A DNA stretch of 64,000 nt from Candidatus Latescibacterota bacterium (GTDB lineage: Bacteria; Latescibacterota; UBA2968; UBA8231). Below are positions 51,051 to 60,227 of this stretch, piece by piece. The translations under genes and the position numbers were made by a program. How positions within the stretch are numbered: the stretch's first letter is position 1; each line of letters begins with the position of its first letter. Location: NCBI GenBank assembly GCA_022820485.1, contig JAJEFJ010000039.1, positions 62,001 through 126,000 on the forward strand, read 5' to 3'. The notes beneath the pieces were generated by a model. It was not told the DNA's origin, did no database searches, and saw only the letters and a program-made list of their open reading frames with translations.

Positions 51051-52577
51051 ATGCGCAACCAGTGGAAAAGAACCCGAGCGCACCACTGGGCCGTCGTCTG
51101 CCTGCTAGCCCTGCTCAACGGGTGTACACTTACCGAAGAGACCCTAGACGAGCGGGAGGTCCGCTACCAGCGCCAAGTCGCGGAAGACCCGACGGACGCC
51201 GAAGCCCATTACGCGCTCGGCCAGGTGTACCACGAACAAACGCGCTACCCCGAGGCCCTACAGTCCTTTCGCCGAGCCTTGGCGCTGGATTCCACCCATA
51301 CCGGAGCGCAGGTGGGGATCGGCAACATCCTGTTTAAGCGAGGCGAATTAGATCAAGCTACACAAGCATACCAAAGGGCCGCGCAGGGATGCACCGATTG
51401 TGCAGACGCGCACCGGGGGCTGGGGGCCGTCTATCTGCGTCAGCGACGCTTTGCGGAAGCTCGCCAAGCCTACCAACAGGCGCTTTTAAGCGAGCCGGAC
51501 CACGCTCCCTCGCACTACAATATCGGCGCAGCCTTCGGCCAAGAAGGTGCGTATCAAGAGGCCGCGGCGGCGTTGGAACAGGCTATTGCCAGCGACTCTA
51601 AATACATCTTGGCGTACACCGCGCTGGGCGATGTGTACTGTCTCAAACTGGGGCAGTGCGAAAAGGCCGCCACACTCCTCGCACAGGCCGTGACCTTGCA
51701 ACCAACAGCGGTCGCCCCCCGCATCGGCTTGGGACGGGCACACCTCCGCTTGGGAAGGTACGAGGAGGCCGCGGCGAGCTTTGAGGCGGCCATTGCCGCG
51801 GATTCAACGGCCGCTGCGGCATTTAACTGGCTCGGGGTAGCTCGCACCAAGCTGGGGCAATACGAGCCAGCGGCCCAAGCCCTGCGCCGCGCCATTCACC
51901 TCGACATGCTCGACCCCCAAGCCTATTACAACCTATCCCAGACCTACCAAAAACAAGGCAAGGCCGAGGAAAGCAACGCGGCTCTGCGCGCCTTCAACCG
52001 CATTGACGTGTACTCCGGGGACATCCTCCGCTGGAAAACCATACTGGACGGCAACCCGCACGATGCAATGGCGCTCTTTGAACTGGGCCGGATCTATGCT
52101 CGACTGGGCGTGGCAAGCGAAGCGGCCGCGTCCTTCCAGCGCGCGCTAACGATTAACCCCACTCACGCGCCGGCTTGGCACAATCTAGGCAATGCCTACG
52201 CCCGCCTCGACCGCTTGGACGAGGCCATCGCCGCCTTCCGCCAGGCGCTGGCGCTGGACGAAAAGTACGCTCTCGCTTGGTATAATCTCGGCAATGCCCA
52301 TTTTGCCAAAGGGGAACTAGCACAAGCCCGCAAGGCATTCACCACGGCGGTCGATCACCGGGAAAGATATGCGGACGCCTACCACGGCCTCGGGGGAGTG
52401 GCGCTGCGCGAAGGGGCAGCCGAGGAGGCGTTGAGCCACTTTCGCACGGTCCTAGCGGCAGATTCGAGCTATACCCGCGCCCATTACGGCTTGGCCTTGG
52501 CCTACCGGGCGCTCGGCGACTCCCTGCGCGCCGTGCAGGCACTGGCGCACTTTAAGCGGCTGCGCGGAGGACCTTAA
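51051..52577 (+). CDS. TPR-repeat lipoprotein
   Basis: 508 residues. Lipobox LLNGC (C25). From about residue 40 to 505 there are roughly twelve tetratricopeptide repeats of 34 residues (AHYALGQVYHEQTRYPEALQ, AWHNLGNAYARLDRLDEAIA, AWYNLGNAHFAKGELAQARK). Such superhelices bind peptides or other proteins. Being periplasmic-facing and co-transcribed with the CRTAC1-type lipoprotein, the parvulin and the FlgD-Ig protein, it could organise an envelope assembly. It is the last gene of the rightward series; the convergent gltX ends 17 bases downstream. Confidence 0.85.
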   Translation: MRNQWKRTRAHHWAVVCLLALLNGCTLTEETLDEREVRYQRQVAEDPTDAEAHYALGQVYHEQTRYPEALQSFRRALALDSTHTGAQVGIGNILFKRGELDQATQAYQRAAQGCTDCADAHRGLGAVYLRQRRFAEARQAYQQALLSEPDHAPSHYNIGAAFGQEGAYQEAAAALEQAIASDSKYILAYTALGDVYCLKLGQCEKAATLLAQAVTLQPTAVAPRIGLGRAHLRLGRYEEAAASFEAAIAADSTAAAAFNWLGVARTKLGQYEPAAQALRRAIHLDMLDPQAYYNLSQTYQKQGKAEESNAALRAFNRIDVYSGDILRWKTILDGNPHDAMALFELGRIYARLGVASEAAASFQRALTINPTHAPAWHNLGNAYARLDRLDEAIAAFRQALALDEKYALAWYNLGNAHFAKGELAQARKAFTTAVDHRERYADAYHGLGGVALREGAAEEALSHFRTVLAADSSYTRAHYGLALAYRALGDSLRAVQALAHFKRLRGGP

Positions 52578-52594
52578 CATGCCGCCGAAGAATT

Positions 52595-54070
52595 TCACCG
52601 CCTCCAATCCTTCTCCAACCGGCTCGCCTGTTTCTTAGACAGTCCACCCAGCGCCTTCATGGCGTCCAACAGCCGCATCCGCGTCAATTCCGGCCCCAAG
52701 AGCGCGGCGGATTCAAACAGTGGAGGCCCCACCCGCTCGCCAGTCAGCGCAACGATAAGCGGTACAGTCACGTCGCGGACTGGCCACTCCCAATGCGCGG
52801 CCACCCGGCGCACGGCTTCGGCCACGCCGTCTTTGTCCCACTCCGCCACCTCGTCCAAGGCCCACACGGCTGTTTGCAGCATCCGCGCCACCTCGGCGGC
52901 CTCCCGCTTTTTCGGGATTAGATCCTCGGCCTTTGGCTCCACCTGCCGGGCAAAGAAAAACGCCACGCGCGGCACAAAATCCCCCAGCGTCTCAAGCCGC
53001 TGCTGCATAAACGGCAGCATCTGCCCGACGTATTCGTCGTTGAGCAGCCAGCCCTTTAGCTCCGCCAACAAGGCTTCCGGCGTCCGCTCTTCGCGCAGAT
53101 AGCGTCCATTGAGCCAGCCCAGCTTGTCTATGTCAAAAATGGAGCCGCCCAAATTGACCTTCGCCGGGTCGAAATGCTCTGCCAACTGCGCCAAGGTGAA
53201 CTTTTCGTCCCCGACCGGCGGATAGGCCATCAGCGCCAAGTAGTTGAGCAGGGCCGGCGGCACGTAGCCAGCGCGGCGATAGTACTCCACCGAGGTCGGG
53301 TTCCGCCGCTTCGACATCTTGGAGCCATCGGGATTGAGCAGCAATGGCAGGTGCATGTACGGCGGCGGCGTCCAGCCAAAAGCCTCGTACAGCCTGAGGT
53401 GCTTGGGCGTGGAGGTAATCCACTCCTCCCCCCGAATCACGTGGCTGATCCGCATCAAGTGATCGTCCACCACCACGGCCAAGTGGTAGGTCGGAAAGCC
53501 GTCGGACTTTATCAGCACCTGGTCGTCCATCTTCCCCCACTCTAGGGAGATCGGCCCCCGGAGCATGTCCTTGACTTCACATGCTCCCTCCTTCGGCATC
53601 TTCAGCCGGATCACGTGCGCACATCCCGCCCGTATCTTCGCTTCTACCTCTTTGGCAGCCAGATCCCGGCAATGTCCATCGTAGCCGACATGCTCCTTGC
53701 GCTCCTGCTGCTCCTTCCGCAGAGCGGCTAGCCGCTCACTGGTGCAAAAGCAGGGATAGGCGTGCCCACTATCCACCAATTTCGCGGCGTACTCCGCGTA
53801 GATAGACAAGCGCTCGCTCTGCCGATACGGGCCGTAGGGGCCGCCCACATCGGGTCCCTCGTCCCACCTCAACCCCAACCACCACAGCGACTCCATAAGT
53901 TCATCTGCGTACTTCTGGTGCGACCGCGCTTGGTCGGTATCCTCGATGCGCAGCACAAACTGCCCTTTGTTTTGCTGCGCCCACACCCTGTTGAACACTG
54001 CTTGATACGCAGTCCCTACATGCATGGGACCGGTCGGCGAAGGGGCAATGCGCACCCGCACGTCTGTCAT
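52595..54070 (-). CDS. gltX: Glutamyl-tRNA synthetase
   Basis: 491 residues, the usual length of bacterial GluRS. It charges tRNA-Glu (and in some bacteria tRNA-Gln) in the cytosol. Class I signatures: PSPTGPMHVG (10-19, the HIGH region) and KMSKR (251-255). A zinc-binding-like set is visible (C107, C109 and C134 with GYDGHC), and the C-terminal helical anticodon-binding region is complete. ATG 54070 follows GAGGAG. It is divergent from the helicase gene, with 178 bases between. A housekeeping gene with no odd features; whether it is discriminating cannot be told here. Confidence 0.95.
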   Translation of the reverse strand: MTDVRVRIAPSPTGPMHVGTAYQAVFNRVWAQQNKGQFVLRIEDTDQARSHQKYADELMESLWWLGLRWDEGPDVGGPYGPYRQSERLSIYAEYAAKLVDSGHAYPCFCTSERLAALRKEQQERKEHVGYDGHCRDLAAKEVEAKIRAGCAHVIRLKMPKEGACEVKDMLRGPISLEWGKMDDQVLIKSDGFPTYHLAVVVDDHLMRISHVIRGEEWITSTPKHLRLYEAFGWTPPPYMHLPLLLNPDGSKMSKRRNPTSVEYYRRAGYVPPALLNYLALMAYPPVGDEKFTLAQLAEHFDPAKVNLGGSIFDIDKLGWLNGRYLREERTPEALLAELKGWLLNDEYVGQMLPFMQQRLETLGDFVPRVAFFFARQVEPKAEDLIPKKREAAEVARMLQTAVWALDEVAEWDKDGVAEAVRRVAAHWEWPVRDVTVPLIVALTGERVGPPLFESAALLGPELTRMRLLDAMKALGGLSKKQASRLEKDWRR

Positions 54071-54169
54071 TTTTTATCTCCTCGTCTTTTGAGTTACAAA
54101 TTAAGCCCCCGCCGCTTCCGCGCAACGCGGCCTATTGCACATTTAGCTTTTTTCCCTAAGTTTATAACT

Positions 54170-54175
54170 TATAAT
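54170..54175 (+). promoter_or_regulatory. -10 element (TATAAT) of the helicase gene
   Basis: A perfect TATAAT, preceded by a second TTATAA (54162-54167) in a short AT-rich stretch of the gltX/helicase divergent gap. No clear -35 at standard spacing. The leader to ATG 54249 would be about 65 bases. Confidence 0.45.
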
Positions 54176-54248
54176 GATTAACGCGCATTCGCTGGCATCC
54201 CGCCCGCCGCACGCATTTCCCTCCCTTTCAACCCAATAGATAGGATTT

Positions 54249-55448
54249 ATGCAGTTTACCGAGCTTGATCTAGCACCTCATATCCTCAGAGCACTCGACG
54301 AGATGGGCTACGAAGAAATGACGCCCATCCAAGAACAAACCATCCCTCACATTATTACCGGCAAAGACGTCATGGGCCTAGCCGAAACCGGCTCTGGCAA
54401 GACCGGCGCTTGTGCCATTCCCCTAATCCAAGCCACAGATGCGTCGCTCAACGCCATCCAAGTACTCATCTTGGTTCCCACCCGCGAATTGGCGCTCCAA
54501 TACGTCCAAGAGGTGGATGAAATCGCCAAGCACTCAGGCGTGGTGCCGTTTGCCATCTACGGTGGCTTTGACATGGACATCCAAAAGGCCAAGATCAACC
54601 ACGGCGTTCACGTGCTCGTGGCCACGCCCGGTCGCCTCATCGACTTTATCTGGAATCACAGCCTCGACCTTACCCACGTCAAAACCGTGGTCCTCGACGA
54701 GGCCGATGAGATGCTCAAGATGGGATTTATCGAAGATGTGGACTTTATCTTGTCCTGCATCATGCAAGAACACCAAACCCTGCTTTTTTCTGCGACCATG
54801 CCGCCGGAGATAGAGCGGCTGACCCAACAATACCTCAAGTCGCCCAAGCGCATCCACCTCAACCGCGACCAGCGGGCACCCCAATCACTCGCCCATCACT
54901 TCCTCCATGTCTCCCGCCGTCGCAGTGACGCGCTCGTCGATTACATTGAGGACCAAGAGATCCAGCAGGGCATCATCTTCTGCAACTCGCGCGACAAAGC
55001 ATCCGACTTGTTCCGCGACCTACAAAGGCGCGTCCGCTCAGTTGACATCATCCACGGCGGGCTAGACCAAGAGCGGCGCACCTCCATCTTCCGCCGCTTC
55101 CGCCAGCAGAAGATCCGCTTTATGGTCGCCACGGACGTGGCCGGGCGCGGCTTGGATTTTTCGCACGTCACCCACGTCATCAACTACGACTTTCCCTTTA
55201 ACGCAGAAATCTATACCCACCGCACGGGCCGGGCCGGGCGTATGGGCCGGGCGGGCATGGCCCTGACCTTGGTCGGCGACCGCGACCTCCGCGACCTCAA
55301 GCGCCTGCTCAACGCCAATCGCATCCGTGCACACTGGGAAGGTACTGCGCCCGATTTGGACGACATCCGTGCCAAACGCAATGGCCGCGGACAGGGACGA
55401 GGACGGAGACGCCCCCGAGGCAGAAGATCCTCCGCTAAAACCAGTTAG
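54249..55448 (+). CDS. DEAD-box RNA helicase
   Basis: 399 residues with all core motifs in order: Q motif (TPIQEQ, 25-30), Walker A AETGSGKT (45-52), PTRELA (77-82), TPGR (126-129), DEAD (150-153), SAT (181-183), and HRTGRAGRMGRAG in the second RecA domain. The C-terminal tail is short and Arg/Gly-rich (RGQGRGRRRPRGRRSS), as in RhlE/CsdA-like helicases that bind RNA non-specifically. Likely role: ATP-dependent RNA remodelling in ribosome assembly, RNA decay or cold adaptation. Single gene with TAGGA before the ATG. Confidence 0.92.
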   Translation: MQFTELDLAPHILRALDEMGYEEMTPIQEQTIPHIITGKDVMGLAETGSGKTGACAIPLIQATDASLNAIQVLILVPTRELALQYVQEVDEIAKHSGVVPFAIYGGFDMDIQKAKINHGVHVLVATPGRLIDFIWNHSLDLTHVKTVVLDEADEMLKMGFIEDVDFILSCIMQEHQTLLFSATMPPEIERLTQQYLKSPKRIHLNRDQRAPQSLAHHFLHVSRRRSDALVDYIEDQEIQQGIIFCNSRDKASDLFRDLQRRVRSVDIIHGGLDQERRTSIFRRFRQQKIRFMVATDVAGRGLDFSHVTHVINYDFPFNAEIYTHRTGRAGRMGRAGMALTLVGDRDLRDLKRLLNANRIRAHWEGTAPDLDDIRAKRNGRGQGRGRRRPRGRRSSAKTS

Positions 55449-55491
55449 CGTTTCCCACAACTCAGCCCCAGCTTACCTGACAGTCGCTTGC

Positions 55492-56268
55492 TCACGGCGC
55501 ATCCGGCGAATTGGCTTTCTCCAATTCGGGCAGCAACCTGTACTTGACCCAGCCAAAATCTGGATTGACTTCCAGCGCCTTTTCAAAGGCCGCTCGCGCC
55601 GACTCCAGTTCACCCTGATTCTGGTACGCGATGCCGATCCAAGCATAGGCTTCGCTGTGTCCCCATACTGGCTGCATGGGATCGGTCGGCTCTTCTCGGG
55701 CAAAGAGTTCGGCGGCGCGCTGGAACCCTTGCAGGCCCTTTTCTTTGCTTCCACCAAACATTTTGGGGGTATTAAAATCGCTGATGGCCGCGCTCAGTAC
55801 CACGCGCGGATTGTCGGGGGCCAGTTGCTGGGCTTTTTGGATGGCCTTGCCAACTTTGGGGCCTATGAACATGCTTTTCATCGGACTCAAGCCGACCTGT
55901 AGTCCGTACACACTCGACAGCAAGGCATAAGCTTCGGCTGCTTGCGGATCAATCTCGGTAGCCTTCTGCAAGTGCTCGACCGCGGTTTTGAGGTGTTCGG
56001 AAGCTTGGTCTTTGCTTTCTTCCACTACTAGGCCGACAATGCGGTAATCGGCCAAAGCGATATAGTAATGACTCCACGCAGCCAGACCTGCGTCGGCTAA
56101 GGTGCGCTCAAACGTCGCTCTGGCAGCATACATAGCGTTGAGGTCGCTCGCATTTCTACCGACTTGTAGCATCTGTCTTCCACTGATGATGAGACTGTCA
56201 GCCGATTGGGCGAGGGTGGGATGGGCGACTGAGACAAGGCAGACGAGTGATCGCAGAAAGTGTAGCAT
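55492..56268 (-). CDS. Exported TPR protein, homolog of the ATPase-fused TPR domain
   Basis: 258 residues with a signal peptide (LRSLVCLVSVAHPTLAQ, about 1-21). The mature part has several TPR-like helix pairs (YYIALADYRI, AVEHLQKATEIDPQAAEAYA, AYAWIGIAYQNQGELESARA). From residue 24 to the end it aligns with residues 336-562 of the fused ATPase at 58539-60227: both share MFGG(S/D)KxK, LFA(R/K)EE, DPxQPxWG and (W)V(K/E)xxLLP. It is the last gene of the operon, 28 bases after the TonB receptor. The pairing with a TonB receptor suggests a periplasmic partner role; function unknown. Confidence 0.8.
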   Translation of the reverse strand: MLHFLRSLVCLVSVAHPTLAQSADSLIISGRQMLQVGRNASDLNAMYAARATFERTLADAGLAAWSHYYIALADYRIVGLVVEESKDQASEHLKTAVEHLQKATEIDPQAAEAYALLSSVYGLQVGLSPMKSMFIGPKVGKAIQKAQQLAPDNPRVVLSAAISDFNTPKMFGGSKEKGLQGFQRAAELFAREEPTDPMQPVWGHSEAYAWIGIAYQNQGELESARAAFEKALEVNPDFGWVKYRLLPELEKANSPDAP

Positions 56269-56296
56269 AAATAGCCTCTTCTAGTGAAAGTGAAGG

Positions 56297-58531
56297 TTAA
56301 TAATTCAAGGAAACACTGGTGCCAAAGTAAATGGACCGATGAAAGAGGGAGGTGCGGGGCTGGCGCTGGGTATAGTCAATGCTGTACTCATAGCCGAGCA
56401 CATTGGCGCGGTTGAGCAGGTTGCTGACCGCAACGAAGAGGGCCGCTTGGTGCCCAGAGCTAAAGAAATGCACATAGCTCAACTGCCCATTTACCTGTTG
56501 CAGGGACGGCAACCGTTCCGAGCCGACGGGTCCTTCCACGGGCAGGTAGTAGCTTTTGTCGGCCACGGGGACGCCACCGACGATTGGCGTGATGGGGCGG
56601 CCGGTGGCGTATTTCAGCGTCAGGCCGCCGCTAAGTTTGCTGAAGATCTGCATTTTTGTAACCAGGGTCAGATTGTGAGTGACGTCAAAAGGCGAAGGGG
56701 CTTCTTCGCGGCGTATCTCAAACCCTATGTGTCGCTCCTGCAATCGGCGCGAGCGGAGCAGACTGTAGGCCAGCCACCCGCTTAAGCGCGTATCGAGAAA
56801 ACCGCCATATTTAAAAAATAGGTCAACCCCAGAAGCGCGGCCCCTGCCCACATTTACAAGATTCAGGTCTGGGTCATCTATGACGAGATTGTGATAGGGT
56901 TTATAGTACGCCTCCAGCCGCACTAGGAATTGGGCGCGTTCGTGGTGCAGGCCACCTATCCAGTGTTGGGCGAGTTGGGGCCCCAAGTTGGGGTTGCCGC
57001 TGGTGGGATTGTAATCAAATGGAGGAGGGAATTGGTGATAGATGCCCCAAGCGAGTCGGGCATTTGTATCTTCTGAGAACTGGTATTGCGCAGACAGGCG
57101 CGGATCGACGACAAAATCGTCGCTCAAGTTGTGGTAATCGGTGCGCATACCGACGTTGGCAACGATGCGGCGCACAGGTTTGAAATCGACTTCAAAGTAC
57201 GCACCACTGCGCCGGGCGTTGTAGGAGACGTCAAGTTCAAAAACCTCGGCCTCGGGGTCGAAAATATCGCCCTGAGGAATGCGGCCCACGTATCGGTTGT
57301 TGGCATTCTCTATTTCAGCACCGAGGCGCAAAATCCCGAACGTACCGAGGACGCGTTCCCAGTCCGTGCGCATCTTGCCGGTCCAGTCGCGGGGAGTCAG
57401 GTCTAGGTTGCCCAATTGCCGTCGGGTCTTGTACTGGTTGAGCGAGACACTGGTCTGGGCAGACCAATCGGCCCACACATCCGTCCATTGAACATTGTGC
57501 AAGGCTCCATTGCTGCGGTTTCGATAGAGGCCGTCAAACGAAGGCTCTGTAACCTGTACTCCAACCTCGTCGCCCGCATTAAAACTGAAGAACTTAAGGC
57601 GTCCGGTAGGTGAGTACTGGTAGATCAAGTTTAAATTCTCGTCGTGCCCGCGTGGGGTGATAATGAATCTGTCGCGATGACCATTGACGCGGAACATGAG
57701 ATCGGTAAAGCTGCGATTGCCCGTGAAGCGCAGGCCGAGCTTATCCTCAACAAGCGGCAAGGCGACCCCCACAGAGCCAGCCGCGAGGCTCAGGCCAAGC
57801 GTATAGCTCCGTTGCACCGGCAGGTCGAGGCTCTCCATGGCCAGCACCGCAGAAAGCGCATTGCCGTAGCGGGCGGAGAATCCACCGGTGGAAAAAGCCG
57901 TACCCTGCACCATGAACGGAGAAATAGTACCGAATACTCCGCCGGTGGGCGATTCGTATTTGTAGGGATGTACCACCGTGGCTTGATCGAGCAAGATAAC
58001 GGTCTCACCCACATCGCCCCCCCGCACAAAAAGACCGGCACCGCCATCTACGTTTGCCACGCCGGGGAAGGTCTTGAGCGTTAGAAAAATATCGGCGGCA
58101 GCTCCTGCCGTTGTAACTATCTCTAAGGGAGTGAGGGTAACGGTCTCGTCCTCCCCGGTGGTATAGGTGCTAACGGTGACGACGGTTTCGCCGAGTTCTA
58201 TGAGGATACGCCGCAGCACCAAGCGCACCGTGGTGGTATCGCCCGCCGTCAAATGCAGGGGCTGCCGGGTGGGTTCAAAGCCGATGAAGGAGGCACTCAA
58301 CTCGTGTGGCCCAAGGTGCCGAGTGGAAAAGGCAAAGCGGCCATCGCGTCCTGTTACTGCGCCGTCGGTGGTATCGACGATTTGTACATTGACGAAGGCC
58401 ATCGGTTGTTCTGCTTCATCGACGACCTGTCCTTGGACGAAGGCCCGATTTTGGGCAAAAATCTGCCCAGCGAGCAGGGAGATGCAAAGGAGGACAAGCG
58501 CGGCCTGTCGGGCGGTATATTTTTTATTCAT
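56297..58531 (-). CDS. TonB-dependent outer-membrane receptor
   Basis: 744 residues. Signal peptide (ALVLLCISLLAGQIFAQ), then a carboxypeptidase-regulatory-like domain (about 30-110: VQGQVVDEAEQPMAFVNVQI, GRDGRFAF), a plug domain (about 120-240: TLKTFPGVANVDGGAGLFVR, VILLDQATVVHPYKY), and a beta-barrel ending VSLNY with a C-terminal aromatic as in BAM substrates. No TonB box is certain. It begins 7 bases after the ATPase-TPR gene stop, and the exported TPR gene follows, so it is part of the operon that carries the TOMM biosynthesis genes. It could take up a chelated metal or the peptide product, or be an older resident. Confidence 0.88.
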   Translation of the reverse strand: MNKKYTARQAALVLLCISLLAGQIFAQNRAFVQGQVVDEAEQPMAFVNVQIVDTTDGAVTGRDGRFAFSTRHLGPHELSASFIGFEPTRQPLHLTAGDTTTVRLVLRRILIELGETVVTVSTYTTGEDETVTLTPLEIVTTAGAAADIFLTLKTFPGVANVDGGAGLFVRGGDVGETVILLDQATVVHPYKYESPTGGVFGTISPFMVQGTAFSTGGFSARYGNALSAVLAMESLDLPVQRSYTLGLSLAAGSVGVALPLVEDKLGLRFTGNRSFTDLMFRVNGHRDRFIITPRGHDENLNLIYQYSPTGRLKFFSFNAGDEVGVQVTEPSFDGLYRNRSNGALHNVQWTDVWADWSAQTSVSLNQYKTRRQLGNLDLTPRDWTGKMRTDWERVLGTFGILRLGAEIENANNRYVGRIPQGDIFDPEAEVFELDVSYNARRSGAYFEVDFKPVRRIVANVGMRTDYHNLSDDFVVDPRLSAQYQFSEDTNARLAWGIYHQFPPPFDYNPTSGNPNLGPQLAQHWIGGLHHERAQFLVRLEAYYKPYHNLVIDDPDLNLVNVGRGRASGVDLFFKYGGFLDTRLSGWLAYSLLRSRRLQERHIGFEIRREEAPSPFDVTHNLTLVTKMQIFSKLSGGLTLKYATGRPITPIVGGVPVADKSYYLPVEGPVGSERLPSLQQVNGQLSYVHFFSSGHQAALFVAVSNLLNRANVLGYEYSIDYTQRQPRTSLFHRSIYFGTSVSLNY

Positions 58532-58538
58532 TAGGGTC

Positions 58539-60227
58539 TTAACGGTCTAATCCCGGCAGTAAGTGCTTCTCCACCCAGCCGTTGTTGGGATTCACGTCGA
58601 GGGCTTTGACAAAGGCTCTTCTTGCCCCCTCGACATCTCCGGCCTCTTGACGCATGATGCCCAAGTGGGCGTAGGCTTCGTCATAGCCCCAAGAGGGTTG
58701 GAAGGGATCGCGGATTTCTTCTTTAGCGAACAACTCAAGGGCGTGTTCCATCTTAGAGATAGCCCGTTTCTTGTCGCCGCCGAACATAGCAGGAGTGTAA
58801 TAGTCGCTCATGCCATCTATGAAGACGACGCGGGGATTATTGCCATCGAGCCGCTTGGATTTTTCAAGTACTGTTTTGGTCTCAGGGCCTAATGCCATGC
58901 CCAAATGAGGCTTCAGGCCTAGCTTCTGGCCATAAGCACTGGCTAAGAGGGCATACGCGTCGCTGAAGTTGTCTTCTAGTTCAATGGTTTCCTTGAGGTA
59001 CTCTATGGTTCGGTTGATGCTCTGGGCCTTTTCGTCGGGAGCGGCCGCAAAAAGAGTGGCGAGGCGGTATTCGCACAAAGCTAAGTAATACAGGGCAAAT
59101 ATCTCGTAATTACCGTTTTGACGGGCCTGTTCAAACAGTTTCTGCGCCTCGTATAATTGGTCGGGATTAGAGGAATCAATTGCCTGCTGAAGTCGCTCTT
59201 TGCCCTCGACGAAAAGAACATCAAATTTGGTATTCTGATTCTCTATTGATCTGTTGTGCTGGTAGCGCATATATCGCCTTCCCGTAGCAAATAGGTACAC
59301 ATCCTCAAGGTCAGCGGTTTTTACAGAAAATTCGTATATGCCCAAACTATTGAGGCGATCTATAATTGCATCCTTAAACACCTCATCCTTACCATATATA
59401 CATGTTCCTTGAGAGCTAACATCGATATGCGTTATTCCGGTGCAGTCTGCCAAGACATCAGAATCGACTTTGGTTTCTATCTCTACTTTGAGATTTAGTT
59501 GAAACCTTTCGAGCAGTTGCGGTACCGAACCAGAGGCAATGATTTGGCCCTGGTTTATCACGCAGACCACATCGCTATACTGCTGGGCTTCTTGCATGTT
59601 GTGGGTGGTCATGATAATGGTAAGACCCTGATCGCGATAGTGATTCAGAACATCCCATAGCTGCCGGCGCAAATGCGGATCCAAGTTGCTCGACGGCTCA
59701 TCGAGTATTAGTAGTGCCGGTCGGCCCACTAAGGCAATGGCAATGAGCAACCTGCGCTTTTCTCCACCAGACAGGTTTTTGTAGGCTGTCTTCTGTTGTC
59801 GTTGCAAATCAAAAATGTCGATTAATTCGTCAGCATCAACAGGGTTCTGGTACATTTTCGCATAGAGGCATAACGCCTCTCTAACACGAATATCATTGTA
59901 GAGAGAATCTTCTTGAAATTGGACTCCGATTCGACTGCGTATGTCTTTGCGCCGTCGCAGATTAGATACGTTTGTACCGAATAAATGTATGTCTCCGGAG
60001 TCCGGCTTTTTTAAGCCTACGATACAGTCTATAATAGACGTTTTACCTGTTCCGTTAGGTCCTACCAAGCAAAAAACTTGTTGCGGATATACGGCAAAAC
60101 TAACGTTTTGTACGACTATAATTTTGTCGTAACTTTTGCATAAATTGCTTACTTTTATAATAGGAGTTTGACCCCGGCCTGTACTAGCGAGAGGTGAGAT
60201 ATGTGAAATCGAAGTCATGATTTCCAT
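58539..60227 (-). CDS. ABC transporter ATPase fused to a TPR domain (SagG-like ATPase chimera)
   Basis: 562 residues. Residues 20-320 are an ABC-2-type ATPase: Walker A GPNGTGKT (56-63), Q-loop near 103-105, signature LSGGE (152-156), Walker B LLILDEP (172-178), H209, then a DrrA-like C-terminal part ending YLFATGRRY. From about residue 336 a complete TPR domain follows that is homologous to the mature part of 55492-56268 but has no signal peptide. The likely partner is the permease at 62429-63220. The ATPase part is AT-rich (23 of 60 G/C at 59221-59280) while the TPR part is GC-rich (38 of 60 at 58621-58680). The gene overlaps the protease gene by 13 bases. Confidence 0.85.
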   Translation of the reverse strand: MEIMTSISHISPLASTGRGQTPIIKVSNLCKSYDKIIVVQNVSFAVYPQQVFCLVGPNGTGKTSIIDCIVGLKKPDSGDIHLFGTNVSNLRRRKDIRSRIGVQFQEDSLYNDIRVREALCLYAKMYQNPVDADELIDIFDLQRQQKTAYKNLSGGEKRRLLIAIALVGRPALLILDEPSSNLDPHLRRQLWDVLNHYRDQGLTIIMTTHNMQEAQQYSDVVCVINQGQIIASGSVPQLLERFQLNLKVEIETKVDSDVLADCTGITHIDVSSQGTCIYGKDEVFKDAIIDRLNSLGIYEFSVKTADLEDVYLFATGRRYMRYQHNRSIENQNTKFDVLFVEGKERLQQAIDSSNPDQLYEAQKLFEQARQNGNYEIFALYYLALCEYRLATLFAAAPDEKAQSINRTIEYLKETIELEDNFSDAYALLASAYGQKLGLKPHLGMALGPETKTVLEKSKRLDGNNPRVVFIDGMSDYYTPAMFGGDKKRAISKMEHALELFAKEEIRDPFQPSWGYDEAYAHLGIMRQEAGDVEGARRAFVKALDVNPNNGWVEKHLLPGLDR

